Assembly: GCA_022360075.1 (NCBI GenBank)
Contig: JAKSDN010000373.1
Coordinates: 1-14,552, forward strand
Length of the DNA: 14,552 bases
Source: Kiloniellales bacterium
GTDB lineage: Bacteria > Pseudomonadota > Alphaproteobacteria > Kiloniellales > JAKSDN01
Direction of reading: 5' to 3'
Below, one piece after another: positions 6,923 through 13,523 of the stretch. Numbering within the stretch: the first letter of the stretch is position 1; every line of letters starts with the position of its first letter. The position numbers and the translations under genes were made by a program. Below the pieces are notes generated by a model. It had not been told where the DNA came from. It saw only the letters and a program-made list of their open reading frames with translations, and did not search any database.

Positions 6923-7615
6923 ATGACGCAAGCTCAGCCGTACGAATACCTGCCGATGATCCTGGACGGCGCGCTGCTGACCGTCTCCGTCGGCATGGCC
7001 TCCTTAGCGCTGGCGATAGTGCTGGGCATGCTTGGCGCCGCGGCGAAGCTCTCGAGCTCGCCGATCGCAAGGGGCATCGCCGGCGTCTATACGACGATCA
7101 TCCGCGGCGTCCCGGACCTGGTGCTGATGCTGCTGATCTTCTTCGGCGGGCAGATCCTGCTGAACAACATCGGCGAGCGGCTTGAATGGGACTACATCGA
7201 CATCGATCCCTTCACCGCGGGCGTCGCCTCGATCGGCTTCATCTTCGGCGCCTACATGACCGAGACCTTCCGTGGCGGCATCCTCGCGGTGCCGCGCGGC
7301 GAGATCGAGGCGGGCTACGCCTTCGGCATGACGCGGATGCAGGTCTTCTTCCGCATAACCTTGCCCCAGATGATCCGCCACGCACTGCCCGGCTTCAGCA
7401 ACAACTGGCTCGTGCTGATCAAGGTGACGGCCCTGGTCTCCGTGATCGGGCTGCAGGACATGGTCTTCAAGGCCGGCCAGGCGGGCGGCGCCACGCGCAT
7501 GCCCTTCACCTTCTACTTCGTCGTGGCCCTGGTCTTTTTGGCGATCACCGCCGCCTCGCAACTCGCGACGCTCTGGCTCGACAGGCGCTTCAGCGTCGGC
7601 GTGCGGAGGGCCTGA
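6923..7615 (+). CDS. Polar amino acid ABC transporter permease (HisQ type)
   Basis: This gene encodes 230 residues with about five transmembrane helices and the HEQRo/HisQ-type permease domain. The cytoplasmic EAA loop that docks on the ATPase is GEIEAGYAFGMTRMQVFFRITLPQM (about 126-150). Other family marks are the N-terminal GALLTVSVGMASLALAIVLG, the IRGVPDLVLMLLIFFGG segment (about 60-76) and WLVLIKVTALVSVIGLQDM (about 162-180). HisQ-type proteins pair with a HisM-type partner, encoded 3 bases downstream. AAGGGGG lies about eight bases before the ATG. The gene follows a stem-loop after the binding-protein gene. Which of the two permeases contacts the substrate cannot be read here. Confidence 0.92.
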   Translation: MTQAQPYEYLPMILDGALLTVSVGMASLALAIVLGMLGAAAKLSSSPIARGIAGVYTTIIRGVPDLVLMLLIFFGGQILLNNIGERLEWDYIDIDPFTAGVASIGFIFGAYMTETFRGGILAVPRGEIEAGYAFGMTRMQVFFRITLPQMIRHALPGFSNNWLVLIKVTALVSVIGLQDMVFKAGQAGGATRMPFTFYFVVALVFLAITAASQLATLWLDRRFSVGVRRA

Positions 7616-7618
7616 GCC

Positions 7619-8344
7619 ATGGACATCTCGGTTGTCACCGACAACATCCCGCTCTATCTGACGGGCCTCTGGACCACGATACGCCTGGTCGCCGGCGCGC
7701 TGGTCTGCGGCTTGATCCTGGCCATCCCCATCGCGCTTTTGATGATCTCGAAGAACCCGTTGATCTGGGGCCTGCCTTGGCTCTTCACCTACTTCTTCCG
7801 CGGCACGCCGCTGCTGGTCCAGCTCTACATGATCTATCACGGTCTCAGCCAGTTCGACTTCATCCGTGAGAGCTTCCTCTGGCCGGTGTTCAAGGAAGCC
7901 TATTGGTGCGCGCTGATCGCCTTTTCGCTGAACACCGCAGCCTACACCGCCGAGGTCCTGCGCGGCTCGATCGTACAGACGCCCCATGGAGAGATCGAGG
8001 CGGCCAAGGCCTGCGGCATGTCGCGCGGCCTGATGCTGCGCCGGGTGATCCTGCCCGGTGCCTTCCGCCGGGCCCTGCCGGCCTACGGCAACGAGGTCAT
8101 CTTCATGCTGCACGGCAGTGCGGTCGCCGGCGTGGTCACGATCGTCGATCTCTTCGGCGCGGCGCGCATCGTCAACTCGCGCACCTTCGCTCCCTTCGAG
8201 TCCTACATCGCAGCCGGCCTGCTCTATCTCTGCGTGACCTTCATCATCGTCTGGGCCTTCAAGCAGTGGGAGAAGCGCTGGCACGCCCACCTGCGTCCGC
8301 GCGAGACGACCGGCGAACCGGACGCGCTGGCCAAGCCGGCATAG
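7619..8344 (+). CDS. Polar amino acid ABC transporter permease (HisM type)
   Basis: This gene encodes 241 residues with about five membrane helices. It matches HisM/OccM-type permeases: WLFTYFFRGTPLLVQLYMIYHG (about 54-75), SLNTAAYTAEVLRGSI (about 103-118), the EAA loop PHGEIEAAKACGMSRGLMLRRVILPGAFRRALPAYGNEVI (about 122-161) and a C-terminal KQWEKRWHAHLRP. It forms the heterodimeric channel with the HisQ-type protein upstream; only 3 bases separate the genes. GGAGGG at 7605-7610, inside the upstream gene, is the ribosome-binding site. The C-terminal 15 residues (ETTGEPDALAKPA) are a disordered tail. Substrate is not shown by the sequence. Confidence 0.93.
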   Translation: MDISVVTDNIPLYLTGLWTTIRLVAGALVCGLILAIPIALLMISKNPLIWGLPWLFTYFFRGTPLLVQLYMIYHGLSQFDFIRESFLWPVFKEAYWCALIAFSLNTAAYTAEVLRGSIVQTPHGEIEAAKACGMSRGLMLRRVILPGAFRRALPAYGNEVIFMLHGSAVAGVVTIVDLFGAARIVNSRTFAPFESYIAAGLLYLCVTFIIVWAFKQWEKRWHAHLRPRETTGEPDALAKPA

Positions 8345-8409
8345 CGGCGGCGACGCGGAGCGGAGCGTCACTTCCAAATCTCGTTTCTCAAGCGTAGAGG
8401 GGCCAGCCA

Positions 8410-9045
8410 TTGAGCCAGAAGCTGTTCGACAAGGCAGAGCTCGTGCAGCTCTTTCCGACTTGCGTGTGGGTTCACGAGGTGAGCGACCATGCCGCGCTCA
8501 ATGCCCGCCTGATGAGCCGGATCGAGACGCTGGAGCGTGAGGCGCCGGAGAACGTCACGCCGCAGAACGCCTGGCAAAGCCAGGAGAACCTGCATCTCGT
8601 TCCGGGCTTCGAGGACTTCGCGCGGCTGATCACCGCGGCCACGCGCAATATCCTGGGCTTCCTGAAGTGCCGCTTCGACGAGCTCTACATCACGAGCTGC
8701 TGGGCCAACCTGAACCGCAAGGGCTACGCCCATCACGACCACACCCATCCCAACAACGTGCTGAGCGGCGTCTACTACGTGAAGACGCCGAAGCACTCGG
8801 GCGGCATCGTGTTCAGCGACCCGCGCCCGCAGGCCCACGTGCTGGCGCCGAGCGTGACAGAGCGCAACCTCTTCAACGCCAACATCCAGCGCTTCGAGCC
8901 GCGCGAAGGCACGATGCTGGTCTTTCCCTCATGGCTGGAGCACGCGGTCGAGGCCAACCACAGCGACGAGGTCCGCGTCTCCATCGCCTTCAACGTCATG
9001 ATCCACGGCAGCGTCGGCCAGGATAAGGCCTGGGCGCAAATCTAG
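8410..9045 (+). CDS. Putative Fe(II)/2-oxoglutarate-dependent oxygenase (2OG-FeII_Oxy_5 / TIGR02466 type)
   Basis: This gene encodes 211 residues from a TTG start, supported by AGAGGGG at 8396-8402 seven bases upstream and by conservation-like sequence from the first residues (LFPTCVWVHEV). The core resembles the PF13759 family: CWANLNRKGYAHHDHTHPNNVLSGVYYV (97-124), SGGIVFSDPRP (130-140) and a C-terminal EGTMLVFPSWLEHAVEANHSDEVRVSIAFN (about 166-195). Likely iron ligands are in the His-rich HHDHTHP motif (His111/His113) plus His178, and Arg189 is the likely 2-oxoglutarate carboxylate contact. Members are mostly uncharacterised, so the substrate is unknown. The gene lies 65 bases after the permease and 12 bases before the enolase-family gene, which suggests that it acts on the imported compound or a derivative. 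Confidence 0.8.
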   Translation: MSQKLFDKAELVQLFPTCVWVHEVSDHAALNARLMSRIETLEREAPENVTPQNAWQSQENLHLVPGFEDFARLITAATRNILGFLKCRFDELYITSCWANLNRKGYAHHDHTHPNNVLSGVYYVKTPKHSGGIVFSDPRPQAHVLAPSVTERNLFNANIQRFEPREGTMLVFPSWLEHAVEANHSDEVRVSIAFNVMIHGSVGQDKAWAQI

Positions 9046-9057
9046 GATTCCCCGCTC

Positions 9058-10242
9058 ATGAAGATCACCGATGCCAAGACCTTCGTCGTCGGCAACCCGC
9101 CGCCGCACTTCGGCGGGCGCTACTGGGTCTTTGTCAAGCTCACGACCGACAGCGGGATCGAGGGCATCGGCGAGGCCTACTGCCTGCCCTTCCACCCCGA
9201 CATCGTAGCGCGCATGATCGAGGACGTCTGCGCCCGCCACGTGATCGGCTGGGACCCCTTCAAGATCGAACGGCTCTGGCGCGTCATCTATTCCAGCGGC
9301 TACACCCAGCGGCCCGACAGCTCGATCGCCGGCGTGCTGAGCGCCATCGAGATGGCCTGCTGGGACATCGTCGGCAAGGAGCTTAACAAGCCGGTCTACG
9401 AGCTGCTCGGCGGCCAGGTGCACGAGCGGCTGCGCTCCTACACCTACATCTATCCCAAGGAGGGCGACGCCAGCGACGTCTACGAAGACCCCGATCTGGC
9501 GGCCGAGCGGGCACTCGAGTACGTCGCCCAGGGCTTCACGGCGGTGAAGTTCGATCCGGTCGGCCCCTACAGCATCTACGACGGCCGGCAGCTCTCGCTG
9601 GAGGCGCTGGCACTTTCCGAGCGCTTCGTGAAGACCCTGCGCGAGGCCGTCGGCACCCGCTGCGACCTGCTGTTCGGCACCCACGGCCAGATGACCGCGG
9701 CCGGCGCAATCCGTCTCGCCCGGCGCCTGGAGCCCTACGACCCGCTCTGGTTCGAGGAGCCGGTCCCGCCCGAGACCCCGGAGGAGATGGCGCGCGTCGC
9801 CCGCCAGACCACGATCCCCGTGGCGACCGGCGAGCGACTGGCCACGAAGTACGAGTTCGCCCGCCTGCTCGATCTGCAAGCCGCCGCGATCCTGCAAATG
9901 AACCTGGGCCGCGTCGGCGGCATTCTCGAGGCCAAGAAGATCGCCGGCATGGCCGAGACCCGCTACGCCCAGCTCGCCCCGCACCTCTACTGCGGGCCGG
10001 TGGTCGGGGCCGCCAACATCCAGATCAGCGCTTGCAGCCCGAACTTCCTGATCCTCGAATCGATCCAGACCTGGGGCGGCTTCCACGCCGAAATCCTCAA
10101 GCAGCCGGTGTGCTGGGAAGAGGGTTACGTGATCCCGCCGAGCGAGCCCGGCCTGGGCGTGGAGCTCGACGAGGCGGTCGCCGAGCGCCACCCCTACGAG
10201 GGCGACAAACTTCATCTGGAAATGCTCGACCAACCGGTCTAA
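9058..10242 (+). CDS. Enolase-superfamily enzyme (mandelate racemase/muconate lactonizing type), probable dehydratase-like
   Basis: This gene encodes 394 residues, full length for the family. The N-terminal capping domain starts MKITDAKTFVV and includes GIGEAYCLPF. The barrel follows, with AIEMACWDIVGKELNKPVYELLGG (96-119), second-strand VKFDP (163-167, Lys164), third-strand LLFGTHGQ (204-211), fourth-strand WFEEP (231-235), fifth-strand VATGER (255-260, Glu259), LQMNLGRVGGILEAKKIAGMAE (279-300) and APHLY (307-311, His309). Overall pattern is closest to acid-sugar dehydratases of the galactonate dehydratase kind, which abstract a proton alpha to a carboxylate. The usual third-strand metal-ligand Asp is Gly207 and the usual Asp paired with the catalytic His is Asn282, so exact chemistry is uncertain. 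It sits 12 bases after the oxygenase gene. Confidence 0.85.
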   Translation: MKITDAKTFVVGNPPPHFGGRYWVFVKLTTDSGIEGIGEAYCLPFHPDIVARMIEDVCARHVIGWDPFKIERLWRVIYSSGYTQRPDSSIAGVLSAIEMACWDIVGKELNKPVYELLGGQVHERLRSYTYIYPKEGDASDVYEDPDLAAERALEYVAQGFTAVKFDPVGPYSIYDGRQLSLEALALSERFVKTLREAVGTRCDLLFGTHGQMTAAGAIRLARRLEPYDPLWFEEPVPPETPEEMARVARQTTIPVATGERLATKYEFARLLDLQAAAILQMNLGRVGGILEAKKIAGMAETRYAQLAPHLYCGPVVGAANIQISACSPNFLILESIQTWGGFHAEILKQPVCWEEGYVIPPSEPGLGVELDEAVAERHPYEGDKLHLEMLDQPV

Positions 10243-10312
10243 AGGGCTGCGCCAACGGGCAGAGCCGCCGCCTTTCAGCGTCCGGTCTGCCCCTTCGGAA
10301 CGAGGACGAACG

Positions 10313-11395
10313 ATGAAGGCAGCCGTCTGCACCGGCTTCGGCGAGCCGCTGAGCGTCGAGGAAATCGTAATCGACCCGCCCAAAGCGGGCGAGGTCAAGG
10401 TCAAGCTCGCGGCCTGCGCGATCTGCCACAGCGACATCCACTACATGGAGGGTGCCTGGGGCGGCACCCTGCCGGCCGTCTATGGCCACGAGGCCGCGGG
10501 CGTGGTCGAGGCTGTCGGGCCCGGCGTGGCCGACCTCACGCCGGGCACCCACGTCGTGGTGACGCTGCTGCGCGCCTGCGGCTCCTGCTTCTTCTGCGGC
10601 CAGGGCGAGGCACACCTCTGCGAGACCCGCTTTCCGCTCGACGCGCAACCCTGCCTGCACCGCGCCGACGGCAGCCCGGTTCATCAGGGCCTGCGCACGG
10701 GCGCCTTCGCCGAGGCCGTGGTCGTCGACCGCTCCCAGGTCGTGGCGATCCCCGAGAGCGTGCCGCTGGAGAGCGCGGCGCTCTTGGCCTGCGGGGTGAT
10801 CACCGGGCTCGGCGCGGTGGTCAACACGGCCGCCGTGCCGGCCGGCAGCCACGTGGCCGTGATCGGCACCGGCGGCGTCGGGCTCAACAGCGTGCAAGGG
10901 GCCGCGCTGAGCGGCGCGGAGAGCGTCATCGCCCTCGACCTTTCCGATGACAAGCTCCGGGCCGCCAAGGCCTTCGGCGCGACGCACGCGATCAATCCGC
11001 GCGCCAACGACGCCCGCGAGGCCGTGCGCGATCTGACCGGCGGTCGCGGCGCCGACTACGTCTTCGTCACCGTGGGCGCCAAGGCGGCCATCGAGCAGGG
11101 CATCGGCCTTCTGCGCAACGCCGGCACCCTGGTCGTGGTCGGCATGCCGGCCGATGGCGTGACCATGGAGTTCGTCGCCGCCGACTTCGCCAACAATGCC
11201 CAGCGCATCATTGGCAGCAAGATGGGCTCGACCCGGTTGCAGGTCGACGTGCCGAAGCTGGTGAGTCTCTATCAGCAGGGCCGGCTCAAGCTCGATGAAC
11301 TGATCACGGGGCGCTATAGTCTCGGCCAGATCAACGAGGCCTGCGCCGCGGTGAGCCGCGGCGAGGCGCTGCGTAACGTGATCGTCTTCGAGTAA
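10313..11395 (+). CDS. Zinc-dependent NAD(P)-type alcohol dehydrogenase, MDR family
   Basis: This gene encodes 360 residues of the zinc-containing medium-chain dehydrogenase family. Catalytic zinc ligands are Cys38 (ICHSD), His59 with Glu60 (GHEAAG) and Cys160 (LACGV). The structural zinc lobe is complete, with Cys89, Cys92, Cys95 and Cys103. The Rossmann motif is GTGGVG (185-190), and Asp209 at the end of the next strand favours NAD over NADP. The structure is similar to class III-like bacterial alcohol dehydrogenases; the alcohol substrate is not shown. GAGGA at 10302-10306 lies six bases before the ATG. It follows the enolase-family gene by 70 bases, and a TauD-like oxygenase follows 31 bases later, so it probably oxidises an alcohol produced in the same pathway. 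Confidence 0.92.
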   Translation: MKAAVCTGFGEPLSVEEIVIDPPKAGEVKVKLAACAICHSDIHYMEGAWGGTLPAVYGHEAAGVVEAVGPGVADLTPGTHVVVTLLRACGSCFFCGQGEAHLCETRFPLDAQPCLHRADGSPVHQGLRTGAFAEAVVVDRSQVVAIPESVPLESAALLACGVITGLGAVVNTAAVPAGSHVAVIGTGGVGLNSVQGAALSGAESVIALDLSDDKLRAAKAFGATHAINPRANDAREAVRDLTGGRGADYVFVTVGAKAAIEQGIGLLRNAGTLVVVGMPADGVTMEFVAADFANNAQRIIGSKMGSTRLQVDVPKLVSLYQQGRLKLDELITGRYSLGQINEACAAVSRGEALRNVIVFE

Positions 11396-11426
11396 GCGGG
11401 GCGGAGTCCGGGAGGCGGTTGGAGCC

Positions 11427-12278
11427 GTGGAACAGGGCGATCAGTGCATCGAGGTCAGACCGCTATCGAATGCGCTGGGCGCGGAGATCCATGGCGTGGA
11501 CCTGGCCGAGGATCTCGATGCTGCGGTCTTCCATGAGATCCGCGCCGCCTTCCTGCGCCACGGCGTGATCTTCTTCCGCGACCAGGATCTGTCGCCGGAG
11601 AGACACGTCGCTTTCGCCGAGCGTTGGGGCGCGATCAATGTGAACCGCTTCTTCAAGCCGGTCGCGGGCTATCCGAAGGTCGCGGAAGTGCGCAAGGAGC
11701 CCGACCAAGAGCGCAACATCGGCGGCAATTGGCACACCGATCATTCCTACGATCAGGTCCCGGCCTTGGGCTCGATCCTCTATGCCCTGGAGGTGCCCGA
11801 GACCGGCGGCGACACGCTCTTCGCCAGCATGTACCGCGCCTACGAGACGCTCTCCGATGGCATGAAGCGGACGCTCGAGGGGCTCAAGGCTTGGCACTCC
11901 AGTCGCCACGTCTTCGGCGCTGCCGCTGCCGGCAGCGAGAGCCGCCGCGACGGCCGCATCGGTAACGCGGCACTGGCCACCCAGGACGCCTGCCACCCGG
12001 TCGTGATCACCCATCCCGAAAGCGGCCGCAAGGCGCTCTACGTCAATCCTGAGTTCACGCTGCACATCGACGGCTGGCGCGCGGCGGAATCGAAGCCGCT
12101 GCTCGACTACCTCTACAGTCACGCGCAGCAGCCGGAGCACACCTGCCGCTTTCGCTGGCGCAAGGGCTCGATCGCCTTCTGGGACAACCGCGCCACCTGG
12201 CACAAGGCGCTCAACGACTATCACGGCGAACGGCGCCTGATGCACCGCATCACGGTCGAAGGCGTGCCGCTGCGGTGA
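11427..12278 (+). CDS. TauD/TfdA-family Fe(II)/2-oxoglutarate dioxygenase
   Basis: This gene encodes 283 residues from a GTG start (GGAGG at 11411-11415, 11 bases before it), the normal length for the family. The facial triad is clear: His103 and Asp105 in WHTDHSY, and His259 in NRATWHKALNDY. Arg274 in MHRITVEG is the 2-oxoglutarate carboxylate ligand. The N-terminus (IEVRPLSNALGAEIHGVDL) and HGVIFFRDQDLSP are family-typical. The residue of E. coli TauD that contacts the taurine sulfonate (His70) appears, by alignment from memory, to be Asn73 here, so taurine is an unlikely substrate. Members hydroxylate next to a heteroatom or carboxylate and often release an aldehyde. It is the last plus-strand gene of the cluster. 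Confidence 0.9.
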   Translation: MEQGDQCIEVRPLSNALGAEIHGVDLAEDLDAAVFHEIRAAFLRHGVIFFRDQDLSPERHVAFAERWGAINVNRFFKPVAGYPKVAEVRKEPDQERNIGGNWHTDHSYDQVPALGSILYALEVPETGGDTLFASMYRAYETLSDGMKRTLEGLKAWHSSRHVFGAAAAGSESRRDGRIGNAALATQDACHPVVITHPESGRKALYVNPEFTLHIDGWRAAESKPLLDYLYSHAQQPEHTCRFRWRKGSIAFWDNRATWHKALNDYHGERRLMHRITVEGVPLR

Positions 12279-12313
12279 GACTGATGGTCAAAAGATAGGC
12301 TGCAGTTTGACTG

Positions 12314-12430
12314 TGCGTGCTTCGAGACGCGCCCTAACGGACGCTCCTCGGCATGAGGTCAATCTTTGATGGCATTGAGAAAGGCCCTCATCCTGAGGAG
12401 CCCGCGTGAGCGGGCGTCTCGAAGGACGCA
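12314..12430. repeat. Interspersed palindromic repeat between the TauD-like and PilZ genes
   Basis: An imperfect inverted repeat has its left arm at 12314-12360 and right arm at 12383-12430, with a 22-base centre. The arms share TGCGT-CTTCGAGACG and CTCCTC-G-ATGAGG, about 47 bases each with scattered mismatches. Within the right arm CCCGC/GCGGG (12401-12405 and 12410-12414) makes a small hairpin with a GTGA loop. Sequences of this kind (CTTCGAGACG... CTCCTCAGGATGAGG) are familiar as dispersed intergenic palindromes in alphaproteobacterial genomes. The 228-base gap 12279-12506 holds this element and no convincing gene. It could also act as a bidirectional transcription end between the two facing genes. 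Confidence 0.8.
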
Positions 12431-12506
12431 AGACGGATATCCAGCTTCCAATCGGCCGCGTGGCCGGCAATCGCACACAGGTCCTTTGCTGGCGCAGAGA
12501 TCGCGA

Positions 12507-12815
12507 TCAGGGCAGCGCCGGCACCAGCACGTTGGCGACTTGAGCCGGCGGATCGGTGAAGGCCAATCCGAGGTAGGCGTCCTTGCGCCAGACCACGCGG
12601 CCGCGCAACGTGCCGAAACGCGGGCTGCTGAGCGACACCACGCCGCCGTAGGGCCGCGGATCGGTCAGGCGCAGCTTGGCGCCGGCGCCGGAGACGTTGA
12701 GGATCGCGCACTCGCCGTCGTCGGCCTGGCCCAGCCGCGCGGGCCAGAGCACGGGGATGCGCCGGAAGCGGCGTCGGACATCGGGGGAGGGGCGGCGGGC
12801 TTTGATCATCGCCAT
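12507..12815 (-). CDS. PilZ-domain protein (probable c-di-GMP binding)
   Basis: This gene encodes 102 residues as a stand-alone PilZ domain. The c-di-GMP-binding signatures are RRRFRR (14-19, holding RxxxR) and NVSGAG (40-45, the D/NxSxxG motif). The rest of the beta barrel follows, with RGRVVWRKDAYLGLAF (71-86). A second ATG two codons on (12809) is a slightly better start, since AAGAG at 12819-12823 is then eight bases away. Single-domain PilZ proteins change conformation on binding c-di-GMP and regulate motility, surface polysaccharide or other outputs; the target is not shown. The gene faces the TauD-like gene and is probably unrelated to the transport cluster. The DUF1127 gene lies upstream on the same strand, 225 bases away. 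Confidence 0.85.
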   Translation of the reverse strand: MAMIKARRPSPDVRRRFRRIPVLWPARLGQADDGECAILNVSGAGAKLRLTDPRPYGGVVSLSSPRFGTLRGRVVWRKDAYLGLAFTDPPAQVANVLVPALP

Positions 12816-12914
12816 GGCTCTTACGTGGCACAATCCGAAGTTCGGCCACAAGGCTGCCGCCAAAGCCTTACCGCTTGGTGAATCGCCGCCCGCCGGACGG
12901 CCGAGGAATCGGGT

Positions 12915-13008
12915 CGTCATTACGGACCGGCCCAATCCGGCGCGGCAATCCAGGGCCAGCGCTCGGGCGCCGGTCGCCCGGATTGCGTCGCTTCGCTCGC
13001 AATGACGG
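12915..13008. repeat. Interspersed palindromic repeat between the PilZ and DUF1127 genes
   Basis: The right arm (12980-13008, GGATTGCGTCGCTTCGCTC then GCAATGACGG) is the inverse of a degenerate left arm (12915-12951, starting CGTCATTACG and ending GGCAATCC). Within the right arm GCGTCGCTTCGCTCGC folds poorly, but the CGTCATTGCGA...GCAATCC theme is a well-known dispersed repeat in alphaproteobacterial intergenic regions. The gap 12816-13040 holds this element and no gene that I can support. Confidence 0.65.
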
Positions 13009-13040
13009 TTTCGAGAGGGCCTGCTCGGGTCGGCCTGGCG

Positions 13041-13364
13041 CTAGCCGCGGTAGGGGGCCGCCGGCCGCTGCCAGAGCCAGTAGTTGTCCCGCCGCCGCCG
13101 CTCCAGCGTCTCGCAGTCCAGCGGCCGCCAGAACGGCCGCGTCGCCTCGACCTCGACGTCGGCTCGGGTCAGGCCGACATCCTCGAGCATGTGATCTTGC
13201 AAGCCGACGAGCGCTTCGCGCGTCGCACTGCGGCGCTGCCAATCGCGCAGGAGCGCGAGGGCGCGGCTGACCGGCGAGAACAGGGCGGCGAGCAACGAGA
13301 CGGGCGCCGCGGCCGTGATCGCGGCCGTAGGACCTTGCTTCAATTCGTGCTTCACGCTTGCCAT
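13041..13364 (-). CDS. DUF1127-domain (YjiS-like) small protein
   Basis: This gene encodes 107 residues. The ATG at 13364 is chosen because AAGGAGGT (13370-13377) lies five bases upstream on this strand; an ATG 12 codons earlier has no such signal. The DUF1127 domain is at about 36-79: LALLRDWQRRSATREALVGLQDHMLEDVGLTRADVEVEATRPFW. An Ala-rich N-terminal segment of about 35 residues and a C-terminal Arg/Trp-rich tail (RRRRDNYWLWQRP) make it longer than the 45-70-residue members. Some alphaproteobacterial small DUF1127 proteins affect RNA turnover and phosphate or carbon physiology, but the function here is unknown. It is divergent from the LysR gene, with a 159-base shared upstream region. Confidence 0.85.
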   Translation of the reverse strand: MASVKHELKQGPTAAITAAAPVSLLAALFSPVSRALALLRDWQRRSATREALVGLQDHMLEDVGLTRADVEVEATRPFWRPLDCETLERRRRDNYWLWQRPAAPYRG

Positions 13365-13369
13365 CTCAC

Positions 13370-13377
13370 ACCTCCTT
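13370..13377 (-). promoter_or_regulatory. Strong ribosome-binding site for the DUF1127 gene
   Basis: On the minus strand AAGGAGGT lies five bases before the ATG at 13364. It fixes the start and excludes the longer reading frame beginning at 13400. It suggests high translation, common for DUF1127 genes. Confidence 0.8.
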
Positions 13378-13484
13378 GGCGGATGACCGAACGGGATCAA
13401 ATGTCATGGCTGGGAGGGCCGCGCAGTCTCGCGTCCCTGTGCCTTGGCCAATATCTAGGCGGATTGTAGCAGGGCGACAAACGA

Positions 13485-13517
13485 TTTAATCTCACTCATC
13501 CTATGAGCAATCCTCAT
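13485..13517 (+). promoter_or_regulatory. Candidate operator/promoter in front of the LysR gene
   Basis: TTTAAT (13485-13490) is a possible -10 with TTGTAG (13464-13469) a short 15 bases upstream. Immediately after it come CTCAT (13495-13499), ATGAG (13503-13507) and CTCAT (13513-13517), an inverted repeat with a three-base centre plus a further direct copy. GcvA, the nearest named regulator group, is known to recognise CTAAT-type pentamers, so these could be autoregulatory sites. No ribosome-binding sequence precedes the LysR ATG. This is inference from pattern only. Confidence 0.35.
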
Positions 13518-13523
13518 GCATAG

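Noticed and set aside
5613..7070. A long minus-strand frame opposite the ATPase and binding-protein genes
   Set aside because: It has no domain and covers two clear genes plus the intergenic stem-loop; it is a composition shadow.
8352..8369. Short stem GACGC/GCGTC after the HisM-type gene
   Set aside because: It has only five base pairs, an eight-base loop and no T-run; too weak to call a terminator in GC-rich sequence.
7004..8410. A long minus-strand frame opposite the two permeases
   Set aside because: It is rich in Glu, Gln, Asp and His without a recognisable fold, and the plus strand encodes intact HisQ/HisM-type permeases.
12366..12881. A 171-codon plus-strand frame across the PilZ gene
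   Set aside because: It starts within the palindromic repeat, runs antisense to the PilZ motifs and has no recognisable domain.
13365..13400. Longer N-terminus for the DUF1127 protein from 13400
   Set aside because: The perfect ribosome-binding site at 13370-13377 lies inside this stretch and points to the start at 13364.
13002..13469. A plus-strand frame opposite the DUF1127 gene
   Set aside because: It starts at the repeat and mirrors a protein with a clear conserved domain and strong ribosome-binding site.
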